Positions 53,175 to 60,773 of a stretch of DNA of 64,000 nucleotides are shown piece after piece (within the stretch, counting starts at the first letter, position 1; the number at the start of each line of letters is the position of its first letter). The DNA lies in contig NZ_OZ245757.1 in assembly GCF_965227505.1 (NCBI RefSeq), positions 806,001 through 870,000 on the forward strand, written 5' to 3'. A program made the position numbers and the translations under genes. Below the pieces are notes generated by a model. It saw only the letters and a program-made list of their open reading frames with translations, had not been told where the DNA came from and did no database searches. This stretch comes from Pelagibius sp965227505 (lineage in GTDB: Bacteria; Pseudomonadota; Alphaproteobacteria; Kiloniellales; Kiloniellaceae).

Positions 53175-54337
53175 GGCTGTCCTGCCTGCTCGCGGTGCTC
53201 GCCATCACGGTCGGCGGTTGCACGGCGGCCCCTCGGTCCGATCTGCAGCCGGGGACGACGCCGGCAGCCGACAGCGTGGAAGGCGGCCTCTGGATGGTCA
53301 TGGAGCGGGCCGAAGCCCAGCTGCGGACTTCCGGCAAGGTCATCCCCGATCCCGAGTTGCAACGCTACGTCCAGGATCTGACCTGCGAATTGGCCGGCGA
53401 GTACTGCGGTCAGATCCGGACTTATGTCGTGCGTCAGCCGGGGTTCAACGCCTCGATGGCGCCAAATGGGTTCATGACGGTGTGGAGCGGCCTGCTGCTG
53501 CGCTGCGAAAACGAGGACCAGTTGGTAACCGTTCTGGGCCATGAGATCGCGCACTACGTCAGGCGCCACTCCGTGCAGAGATGGGAAACGGCCCGCGACA
53601 CCCTGACAGCGGCCACGGTCTTCGGTGTCATGACGGCCGGCGTCGGCGTACCGGTCGGCGGTCTGGCGCAGCTTGGCGTCATTGGACACATTCAGGCCTA
53701 CAGCCGGGACCATGAACGCGAGGCGGACCGTCTGGGTTTCGAATTCATGGCGAAACACGGCTACGATCCCCAGGCGGCGGCCCAGGTTTGGAGCAACCTG
53801 ATTGCGGAAAGAGAGGCCGCCGAGGAGGATCGGCCCGATCCTTTTTTCGCCTCTCACCCGCCGAGCGAAGAACGGATGGAGTCGCTCAGGGAAATGGCCA
53901 ATGCCCTTGCGGAGGTCACGGTTCCGTCGGATGCAGAAAGCAGGGACCTGCGTTTTCGAGCCGCCATGATACCCCATCTCGAAGCCTGGCTGGAAGACGA
54001 GGTCGACCTTGGACGCTATGCGCAGACCCAGGTTCTTCTGGACCGTCTGAAGGAACGCGAGCATTCCAAGGGCCTTGTCTGGTACTACCAAGGCGAAGTC
54101 CTGCGGCGAAACCCGGACTCCGAGGACAGATCAGAGGCGGTGGCCGCCTACAGGCAAGCGGTCGAGCACGCAGACGCGCCGGTCGCGGTTCACCGCAGCC
54201 TTGGCATCCTGCTTTCCAAAGAAGGCGACGTTGCCGGAGCCCGTGCGGCCTTTGCCACGTACCTGCAGGCCGCTCCGGATGCGGAAGACCGCGAGATTGT
54301 CCAATACTACCTGAGCGAACTGGAGAAAGAACCGTGA
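53171..54337 (+). CDS. M48-family metalloprotease lipoprotein with TPR tail
   Basis: A 388-residue protein. The lipoprotein signal ends in VGGC. The M48 domain has the zinc motif HEIAH (His124-His128) and the third ligand region in HEREADRLGFEFM. The C-terminal third (about 265-385) looks like TPR helices (LVWYYQGEVLRRNP, HRSLGILLSKEGD). This is the BepA/LoiP-type architecture; BepA degrades stalled outer-membrane proteins such as LptD. Middle gene of three coupled lipoprotein genes. Confidence 0.92.
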   Translation: MRLSCLLAVLAITVGGCTAAPRSDLQPGTTPAADSVEGGLWMVMERAEAQLRTSGKVIPDPELQRYVQDLTCELAGEYCGQIRTYVVRQPGFNASMAPNGFMTVWSGLLLRCENEDQLVTVLGHEIAHYVRRHSVQRWETARDTLTAATVFGVMTAGVGVPVGGLAQLGVIGHIQAYSRDHEREADRLGFEFMAKHGYDPQAAAQVWSNLIAEREAAEEDRPDPFFASHPPSEERMESLREMANALAEVTVPSDAESRDLRFRAAMIPHLEAWLEDEVDLGRYAQTQVLLDRLKEREHSKGLVWYYQGEVLRRNPDSEDRSEAVAAYRQAVEHADAPVAVHRSLGILLSKEGDVAGARAAFATYLQAAPDAEDREIVQYYLSELEKEP

Positions 54338-54906
54338 TCCGTGGACTGAGGATGTTCGCTGTTCTGGTTGTCGCCGGATTGGCGGCGGGCTGTACGACCT
54401 TCTCGGAGGTACCGTCATCGGAGCCCCAGGTGATCGGCGGTGTCTTCCGCGTTCAGCCAGGCGTTTTGTGGAGCGCGGCAAAGGACGGCAACAACCAGAC
54501 CTGGACCATCAATGGCATCGGTCTGGAGTCTATCTCCTTCCTCACCAATGTCGGTGACGGTGAGGCGATTGCTCCCCGCCTTCAGGGGGAAAAAGCGCCC
54601 ACCTTCCGCAGCGATATGACGGCTTCGGACATTGTCGACCTCTTTGAAGCGGTCCTCACCGCCCGCGACTACGCACAGGTTCAGATCCTCAGCCTTCGGC
54701 CACATGAGATCTCAGGCCAGGATGCCTTTCGTTTCGAATATGCGGCCTTCAATACCAACGGCCTGGAGAAAAAGGGCATCGTCATTGGCTTGATCGACGA
54801 GGAGACGGGCCTGAACCTGGTCATCTATGAGGCCGCAGCGGAGCACTACTTCGCGGCCTCTCTGGATGCGGCGGAGAAGGTGCTCAACTCTCTGGAACGG
54901 ATCTAG
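54334..54906 (+). CDS. Putative lipoprotein, function unknown
   Basis: A 190-residue protein starting at GTG 54334, which overlaps the M48 TGA (GTGA). The signal peptide ends in AAGC (near residue 20). The mature domain shows VFRVQPGVLWSAAKDGNNQTWTING and FRFEYAAFNTNGLEKKG, alternating strands suggesting a compact beta-rich fold. No known family is recognised. Co-translated with the protease, it may be a cofactor or a substrate adaptor. Confidence 0.75.
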   Translation: MIRGLRMFAVLVVAGLAAGCTTFSEVPSSEPQVIGGVFRVQPGVLWSAAKDGNNQTWTINGIGLESISFLTNVGDGEAIAPRLQGEKAPTFRSDMTASDIVDLFEAVLTARDYAQVQILSLRPHEISGQDAFRFEYAAFNTNGLEKKGIVIGLIDEETGLNLVIYEAAAEHYFAASLDAAEKVLNSLERI

Positions 54907-54932
54907 ACCCTCGATCGACATGATGACGAGCG

Positions 54933-54972
54933 GCGGGCCGCCCTTTCGCGGGCCGCCCTTTCGCGGGCCGCC
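54933..54972. repeat. 15-bp tandem repeat, 2.7 copies, after the lipoprotein operon
   Basis: GCGGGCCGCCCTTTC is repeated at 54933 and 54948, and its first 10 bases again at 54963. Each unit includes CGGGCCG and a TTT. It lies 26 bases after the stop and before the convergent Ldh gene, and may act as a terminator region. Confidence 0.9.
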
Positions 54973-54996
54973 GGCCGTCGATGCAGCCCAAAGCCG

Positions 54997-56013
54997 TTAG
55001 GCATGCAGGCCCCTGATCTCCGACAAGACGGCGGCCGGCACTGAGAGGCCATCGCGCGCCGCGGCGGCACGGGCAGTCAGACGACGCGTTCCCGGCAGAC
55101 GCGTGCCGGGCTGGTCCTCCAGAGCCTCAATCAGCACTTCGAGCCGATCCGTGAAGCCGCCGCCGGAGAGCGGTACGGGATCGATCGCGATCAACAGCTG
55201 CCCGACAGCCGGCGCCGGGCCCTCCGCCTCGAAGAAGGAGGAGGCCTCAAACCCGTGGTTGGCGCCGACCAGCGTGGCGGAAAGCACCTCGACCATCATG
55301 GCCAGCGCGGCGCCCTTGGCCTCGCCCATGGGAACCATAGTGCCGCCCAGGGCGGCCTCGGGACTGCGGGTCGGCCTGCCCTCGGCATCCAGGGCCCAGC
55401 CCTCCGGTATTTCCTCTCCCGCCTTGGACGCGGCCATGACCTTGCCACGGGCCACCTTGGCAAGGGACAGGTCGATCACCAGCGGCGCGCCGCTGCGGCG
55501 TGGGGCCGCCATGGCGATGGGGTTGGTTCCAAAAAGCCCCCGGTTGCCACCCCAGGGGGCGATGGCCTGCGGCGAGTTTCCGAGCAGCAGCCCGACCAAC
55601 CCCTCCTCTGCCAGTTGCTCGACATGGTAGCCGCCCTGCCCGAAGTGGTGCGAATTGTATATCGCCGCCAGGGCCACGACCTGGCCCCGGGCCATGGGCA
55701 ACAGAGCCTTGCGCGCCAGATCCAAGGCCGGAAAGGCAAAGCCGGCTGCGGCATCGATACGCACCACCGAGGCGGAAAGTCGCTCCATCCGCGGCGATGC
55801 CCCGCCGCGGACCTTGCCGCTGCGGGCCTGCGCGGCATAGGAGGCGACCCGCGACAGACCGTGCCCCTTCTGCCCGTCCGCCTCGGCGGCCACGAGGGCG
55901 GCAGCGACCGAAACGGCGTTGCTCTCCGCCGTGCCGGATGCCACCAAGGCGCCGACCACAAGGTCGCGCGCCTCGGCCAGCGTCAGCCGCTCGGTCGCCG
56001 CGCCGTCAGGCAC
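54997..56013 (-). CDS. Ldh2-family (malate/L-lactate/sulfolactate) dehydrogenase
   Basis: A 338-residue NAD(P)-dependent oxidoreductase of the Ldh2/MDH2 type. Family features are EADGQKGHGLSRV, the catalytic His pair in NSHHFGQGGYH, PWGGNRGLFGTNPIAMA and VIDLSLAKVARGKV. The GTG start overlaps suyB by 8 bases, so it works with the sulfo-lyase. In that context it would be a ComC-like (R)-sulfolactate dehydrogenase that interconverts sulfopyruvate and sulfolactate. The exact substrate is inferred from context only. Confidence 0.85.
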   Translation of the reverse strand: MPDGAATERLTLAEARDLVVGALVASGTAESNAVSVAAALVAAEADGQKGHGLSRVASYAAQARSGKVRGGASPRMERLSASVVRIDAAAGFAFPALDLARKALLPMARGQVVALAAIYNSHHFGQGGYHVEQLAEEGLVGLLLGNSPQAIAPWGGNRGLFGTNPIAMAAPRRSGAPLVIDLSLAKVARGKVMAASKAGEEIPEGWALDAEGRPTRSPEAALGGTMVPMGEAKGAALAMMVEVLSATLVGANHGFEASSFFEAEGPAPAVGQLLIAIDPVPLSGGGFTDRLEVLIEALEDQPGTRLPGTRRLTARAAAARDGLSVPAAVLSEIRGLHA

Positions 56014-57175
56014 TGCGGTAGAGCTTGGTCATGACGAACTCGCGGTGCTTCAAGGCTTCCGCCGCCGTCAAACGCCCATTACAGGTTCGGACCGTGATGT
56101 CGATCAACGCGTCGCCGGCCTCATCCATGTTCATCTCGCCGCGCAGAATGCCTGAGACGTCCAGGTCGACATGCTCGCCCATCTCGCGGGCCGTTTTTGG
56201 ATTTGCCGTCAGCTTGATCACCGGCTCGATCGGGTTGCCGATGATATTGCCCTGCCCGGTCGGGAACAGATGGACGACAAATCCAGCCGCAGCCTGCAGG
56301 GTGACACACTCCGCCGCTGCCGAACTGGTGTCCATGAAGTAGAGCCCCGGTCCCTTGGCAGGCTGCTCGGCCGGCTGCAAAACGTCGATGAACTTGGTCT
56401 TCCTGCCGATCTTCTGCAGATTGCCGAAGGCCTTCTCCTCAATGGTGGTCAGGCCGCCCGCGATGTTGCCCTTGGTCGGCTGGCTGTCGGAAAGGTCGCT
56501 CGTCTTATGCGGCTCGATCACCTCATCCATATAGGCCTGCCATGTGTTGAGAAACTTCTCGGCGACTTCAGGCGTCGCGGCGCGGGTCGCGCAGACCTGT
56601 TCCGCCCCTGTCAGCTCCGAAGTCTCGCCGAAGCAGGTGGTGGCACCGATCTCATCGAACTTGTCGATGAAGTTGCCCACGGTGGGGTTGGAGGCCAGAC
56701 CCGAGGTGGTGTCGGACTCGCCGCACTTGGTCGACACCCAAAGCTCGCTCAGGTCGCAGGGTTCGCGCTGCAGTTCGCTGGCCCACTGGGCGAACTCCTT
56801 GGCCTTGCGCGAAGCATCGGCCACGATCTTGATCTCGCCGTGACCCTCGATGGCGAAACCCTCCACGCGCTTGCCGGTCTTGGCGATACCCTCGACCACA
56901 CGCCCGGTCCAGCCCGGCTCGATCCCGATCACGATCACAGCAGCCACGTTCGGATTGCTGCCGGTGCCGATCAGGGTGCGGAAGTGCAGCTCCAGATCCT
57001 CTCCGAACTGAAGGCGGCCATAGTGGTGCGGCAGCGCCAGGCAGCCATCGATGTTGTTCGCCACCTTCTCGCAGGCGGCATTGGAAAGATCGTCCAGAGG
57101 AAGAATGACGACGTGGTTGCGAACACCGACCCGGCCGTTCTCCCGCCGATAGCCGTGAATCTTCTGTGCGCTCAT
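56006..57175 (-). CDS. suyB: (2R)-sulfolactate sulfo-lyase, large (beta) subunit (UxaA family)
   Basis: A 389-residue UxaA-type lyase. The opening GYRRENGRVGVRNHVVILPLDD, PHHYGRLQFGEDLELHFRTLIG and WVSTKCGESDTTSG fit SuyB better than altronate or galactarate dehydratases. With SuyA it splits 3-sulfolactate into pyruvate and sulfite. Conserved cysteines (TKCGES, TCFGET, RTCNGR) may bind iron. It lies one base after suyA. Confidence 0.8.
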   Translation of the reverse strand: MSAQKIHGYRRENGRVGVRNHVVILPLDDLSNAACEKVANNIDGCLALPHHYGRLQFGEDLELHFRTLIGTGSNPNVAAVIVIGIEPGWTGRVVEGIAKTGKRVEGFAIEGHGEIKIVADASRKAKEFAQWASELQREPCDLSELWVSTKCGESDTTSGLASNPTVGNFIDKFDEIGATTCFGETSELTGAEQVCATRAATPEVAEKFLNTWQAYMDEVIEPHKTSDLSDSQPTKGNIAGGLTTIEEKAFGNLQKIGRKTKFIDVLQPAEQPAKGPGLYFMDTSSAAAECVTLQAAAGFVVHLFPTGQGNIIGNPIEPVIKLTANPKTAREMGEHVDLDVSGILRGEMNMDEAGDALIDITVRTCNGRLTAAEALKHREFVMTKLYRSA

Positions 57176-57176
57176 C

Positions 57177-57464
57177 TTACCACCTCTTCGTCTTGACGTT
57201 TTGCGTGTGCACGTGACCGCCCTTGGCGATCGCCGCGACGGCCTTGCCGATGTCATTGCCGTACTTCAGGATGGTGTCGCCCTCTGCGATGTCCCCCAGC
57301 GCGATCTTGTGGCCGAGCGGGATCGGGTCGATGCAGGCGATCTCGACGCGCGAATCGTCAGCCATGACCCAGCCGGAGAGCGTGGTGTTTGCGGCAATGC
57401 CCTCTTTCACGATGACCCCGACCGTGTCCTCGGCATCGTGCACAATGAAGTCTGGTGCCGACAT
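57177..57464 (-). CDS. suyA: (2R)-sulfolactate sulfo-lyase, small (alpha) subunit (SAF domain)
   Basis: A 95-residue protein made of one SAF domain. Features are FIVHDAEDTVGVIVKEG, LSGWVMADDS, IPLGHKIALGDIAEGDTILKYG and GGHVHTQNVK, the small-subunit pattern of UxaA-type lyases. GGGAGAAG precedes the ATG. First gene of suyA-suyB-dehydrogenase, divergent from a GntR regulator. Confidence 0.8.
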   Translation of the reverse strand: MSAPDFIVHDAEDTVGVIVKEGIAANTTLSGWVMADDSRVEIACIDPIPLGHKIALGDIAEGDTILKYGNDIGKAVAAIAKGGHVHTQNVKTKRW

Positions 57465-57582
57465 TTTCGGATCTTCTCCCTATTTGTTTCGTTCTTGAAT
57501 CACGACAAAAGGAGCGCTCCGGCAGATTGCCTCGGCAGAGGCACGGGCGCTTGTCTGTTCAGCTTTTTAAATTTATATGTTA

Positions 57583-57598
57583 TGTCTTATATAAGACA
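57583..57598. promoter_or_regulatory. Perfect 16-bp palindrome, probable GntR operator
   Basis: TGTCTTATATAAGACA sits in an AT-rich patch of the 236-bp spacer between suyA and the GntR gene, 119 bases from suyA and 103 from the regulator. Such a TGTC-rich dyad with an AT centre fits a GntR/HutC-type operator. An extra half-site TTGTCT is at 57551-57556. Confidence 0.65.
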
Positions 57599-57700
57599 AG
57601 GAATTTCTTTTAACGCATCGACGAAATATGGGCCGCGGCGCAGTTCTCCACATCGCTCCGCTTCGCGGCCGGTATCCTCGCTGAACTTGGGAACCTCGCC

Positions 57701-58432
57701 TTGGCCCAGCAATCACAGCCACTCCCCGGGCTCCGCCCGCTCTACCAGCAGGTCAAGGATCTGCTGATGCAGCGCCTGGTCGGCGGCTATTGGCGCCCCG
57801 GCGACCTGCTGCCCAGCGAGTTCCAACTGGCCGCGGAGTTGAACGTTAGCCAAGGCACGGTCCGCAAGGCGCTGGACGAGATGACGGCCGGCAACCTGCT
57901 GGTCCGGCGCCAGGGGCGCGGCACTTTCGTCGCCGAGCACGACCAGGAGCATGCCCTCTTCCACTTCTTTAAGATGATCGGACGCGACGGCGAACCTGTG
58001 GTGCCGGAAAGCCGCGTTCTGCGCCGCAGCCTCGGCACCGCACGCAGGGAAGAAGCCCAGCGCCTCCAGCTTGGCGCCGAGGAGGCGGTGTTCCGGATCA
58101 CCCGGGTTCGCACGATCGACGGGAATGCGGCAATCCTGGAACGGATCGTTCTGCCGCAACGGCTGTTCCCGGACCTCGCCGAGCGGCGCGAGCTCCCGAA
58201 CACGCTCTACACCCTCTTCGCTCACGACTACAACGTGACGGTCACCAAAGCCATCGAGCGCCTGCGCGCTGTCACGGCACCGCCCGAAGCCCTGCGCCAC
58301 CTGGACCTGGAGCCGGACACCCCGTTGCTGGAGGTGGATCGCGTGGCGCTTGCCCTGGACGGCAAGCCGGTGGAGTGGCGGATTTCGCTCTGCCACACTG
58401 CGGAAACCGCCTACGGGATCTCCCTGTCCTAG
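57701..58432 (+). CDS. GntR-family regulator (HutC subfamily, UTRA domain)
   Basis: A 243-residue protein. The winged HTH (about 10-78) has LYQQVKDLLMQRL, PGDLLPSEFQLAAELNVSQGTVRKALDEM and RRQGRGTFV. The UTRA effector domain has RVLRRSLGTARREEAQRL and ERIVLPQRLFPDL. The start is TTG; no ATG or GTG is available upstream in frame before the HTH. It is divergent from suyAB, so it probably represses that operon in the absence of its ligand. Confidence 0.9.
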   Translation: MAQQSQPLPGLRPLYQQVKDLLMQRLVGGYWRPGDLLPSEFQLAAELNVSQGTVRKALDEMTAGNLLVRRQGRGTFVAEHDQEHALFHFFKMIGRDGEPVVPESRVLRRSLGTARREEAQRLQLGAEEAVFRITRVRTIDGNAAILERIVLPQRLFPDLAERRELPNTLYTLFAHDYNVTVTKAIERLRAVTAPPEALRHLDLEPDTPLLEVDRVALALDGKPVEWRISLCHTAETAYGISLS

Positions 58433-58452
58433 CCTCCGGCTGAACGCTGACG

Positions 58453-59508
58453 TCAGCGGCGCGTCAGAAAGCCACCGGCTCCCAGAAACGCAAGCGTGTT
58501 GCGGTAGGCCCGCTCCGCCGCCTCCTCGTTGCCGCCGGCGTGCCCGCTGCGGCTGCAGCCGGCCAGCACGGCGCCCAGGTTTGCGGCATTGATCTGCAGC
58601 CCGCTGCGGGTTTCGACAAAGCCCCCGTCTTCCTGCTGCTCAAGCTCGCAGAAGGCCGGCGAAGGCGCCGTGATATCGACCTTGCCGAACATCTCCAGCA
58701 AGGGATGATCGAAGGCGTGCCGCGCCCCAGGGTGGACGACAAGCGTCATGTTGTTGGGGCCCTCCGGACCGCGTGTCGCGGCTGCCAGTTCGGCACAGCG
58801 CTCCGGCGGAACCAGATCGTCCAGCGCACCGGACTGGATGAGGATCGGTGCACCGGTCGTCACCGGCCGGCTCAGCCGCAGGCCGCACCAGGGATAGTAG
58901 GCGATGTGCAAGGCAAAGCGTGCCTCCGCAACCGCCAGCTTTTGCCGGATCGCCTCGTAGCCCGCATAGAGCGCGGCGATACCGCCTTTCGAAAAACCGA
59001 TGACACCGATACGCCGGGGGTCAATCCGCGGGTCGGCGAGCAGGAACCGCAGCCCGCCATAGGCATCCGCCAGCATCGAGGCCGTGCTCACAAGGGTCTG
59101 GTCGCGCACGGTGTGATCGACATCGCGTGGCGAGAAGCTGTCGACGGCCAGCACAGCGACCCCTTCCTCGCGCAGACGCTGGGCGTAGAGCCAGTCCTGC
59201 GAGCCCTGACCGTTGGACGTGTGGAGCAGAACGAGGGCCGGATAGGGCGGTTTGAAGGTCTCGCTCTCCGGCAGCACCAACACCGCCTCGGCCTGCTGCG
59301 CCTCACCACTCTGCCCTGCCAGCAGCTGATCGACGAAGCCGTAGGTTCGGCTCTCGAAGGCGACGGCCTCGACCATCGCCGGCCTGGCCACACAGGCGCC
59401 GGCCGTGAGCATCAGAGTCAGCGATACCAGCAGCCGCAGCGACCGCCCGACACTTCTTCCTTCTACTGCGCCTCTTTCTGCTGCGCTTCTTTCAACTCCA
59501 TCCCCCAT
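58453..59508 (-). CDS. Dienelactone-hydrolase-family lipoprotein
   Basis: A 351-residue protein with signal and lipobox AGAC (Cys39), so an envelope enzyme. The alpha/beta-hydrolase triad is Ser173 in GFSKGG, Asp in ALDDLVPPE and His in GARHAFDHP. A helix with QGSQDWLYAQRLREEG matches DLH proteins. The N-terminus before the signal contains a 15-bp in-frame duplication (59461-59490, AERGAVEG-type repeat). Last gene of the three-lipoprotein operon, 35 bases after the previous gene. Confidence 0.82.
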   Translation of the reverse strand: MGDGVERSAAERGAVEGRSVGRSLRLLVSLTLMLTAGACVARPAMVEAVAFESRTYGFVDQLLAGQSGEAQQAEAVLVLPESETFKPPYPALVLLHTSNGQGSQDWLYAQRLREEGVAVLAVDSFSPRDVDHTVRDQTLVSTASMLADAYGGLRFLLADPRIDPRRIGVIGFSKGGIAALYAGYEAIRQKLAVAEARFALHIAYYPWCGLRLSRPVTTGAPILIQSGALDDLVPPERCAELAAATRGPEGPNNMTLVVHPGARHAFDHPLLEMFGKVDITAPSPAFCELEQQEDGGFVETRSGLQINAANLGAVLAGCSRSGHAGGNEEAAERAYRNTLAFLGAGGFLTRR

Positions 59509-59543
59509 GCGCCCCTCCCCTGGCGCGTCTGGCTAGCCCATGC

Positions 59544-60773
59544 CTAACGCTCCGCCAGGCTGCAGTCCGTCACGCTGGTCAGCGTGGGCCAGCCGCCTCC
59601 ACGCCGCCGCTGGCAGCTTTCCAGCCATTGGATCGTTGTGTTGACGAGCGCGATGGTGCGTTGACGCAGGGTCTCGTCCACCATGTAGTGGTCGCGTCCG
59701 AAGTCGGCGAGCGTGACGCTTTCAGGCGCGATCAGATCGGCCAGCAGATTGAGGCCGTCGTTCGGCCCATAGGGCCTCAGGATGATGTAGGTGTCGCGCA
59801 CCTCGTCCGAGATCGTGCCGGTCACCGGGATGCCGATGTAATTGATGATCAGCAGATCCTCATCTGTTCTGATCTGCTTGAATGCCGCGCGGCGCCGTTT
59901 CGTCAGCATGGAATGCATGCCGGGATCGTCGACGAAGGCGCGATACCTGGAGAGCGGCCCATCGCCCAGGACCTCGTCGGCCAAGGGCGTTCCCTGCAGG
60001 GTTCCGACAATGTTGATCCAGGCCTTGATGCGCCCGGCGTGCTCCGGTTCGAGTGCGGAGAGCGCCAGCGCCACCTCCGGGCTCGACTTGCTGGCGCTGA
60101 CCACGATCACCTTGCTGTTCGGGGCGGTTTTGCGGCGCAGAAAGTCGGCAACCACCAGCGCATTGGTGTCGATGGAGCCGATCTCGTCGGTCCTGACAAG
60201 CTGCGGCGACAGGCCGGCGTCGCTCAGCGCTAGGCGTGGATCGGCCAGGTCGGCCCCGGTGTTCTTGTGGCTCTCGTAGTGATAGGCCGGCACGAAGACG
60301 AGCTGGTAGTCCGCCGCCTGGGGCAGCAGCGTCCGCCCCTCCTCCGCCGCGTAGCCTTGCAGGGCCCGTGCCAGGTGCAGATCGTAGGAGCGGCGCAGCA
60401 ACCGGTTTGCGGGAACCCGATTGATCAGGTCGGCAAAGTAAATGGCGGCAAAGTCCACGGAGAAGGCATCGGCGATGCGGTTCAGAGTGTCCCGGTCCGG
60501 CAGCGCGCCGGCGCCGGGATCGACGTAGAGCGTATCGATGCGCCGGTCGAGTTCGGGGCGCAGACGCGCGCCCGCCAGATAGTGCTCCATCAGATAGGCC
60601 GCTTCCTCAGAGTCGACACCGACGGAGAAATGATGGCCACCCAGCGCTCCGCTCGCCGGAAGCGTGTCCGGCAGCGTGGCACAGGCCCCGAGCATCGCGA
60701 TGAGCGGCAGCAGATATGCAAAGGTGCAGCGTGACCGGGCGATGGGCCGGTGTTTCCTTCTCGAGTGGATCAT
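59544..60773 (-). CDS. Lipoprotein with alpha/beta-hydrolase-like fold, unusual nucleophile elbow
   Basis: A 409-residue protein with signal and lipobox LGAC (Cys31). The sequence KVIVVSASKSSPEVALAL looks like a nucleophile elbow with Ser228, but the flanking Gly residues are Ser (SASKS). NIVGTLQGTPLADEVL and a C-terminal GRDHYMVDE support a lipase/esterase-like fold. No named family is recognised. It overlaps the di-heme gene by 4 bases (coupled). Confidence 0.7.
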   Translation of the reverse strand: MIHSRRKHRPIARSRCTFAYLLPLIAMLGACATLPDTLPASGALGGHHFSVGVDSEEAAYLMEHYLAGARLRPELDRRIDTLYVDPGAGALPDRDTLNRIADAFSVDFAAIYFADLINRVPANRLLRRSYDLHLARALQGYAAEEGRTLLPQAADYQLVFVPAYHYESHKNTGADLADPRLALSDAGLSPQLVRTDEIGSIDTNALVVADFLRRKTAPNSKVIVVSASKSSPEVALALSALEPEHAGRIKAWINIVGTLQGTPLADEVLGDGPLSRYRAFVDDPGMHSMLTKRRRAAFKQIRTDEDLLIINYIGIPVTGTISDEVRDTYIILRPYGPNDGLNLLADLIAPESVTLADFGRDHYMVDETLRQRTIALVNTTIQWLESCQRRRGGGWPTLTSVTDCSLAER

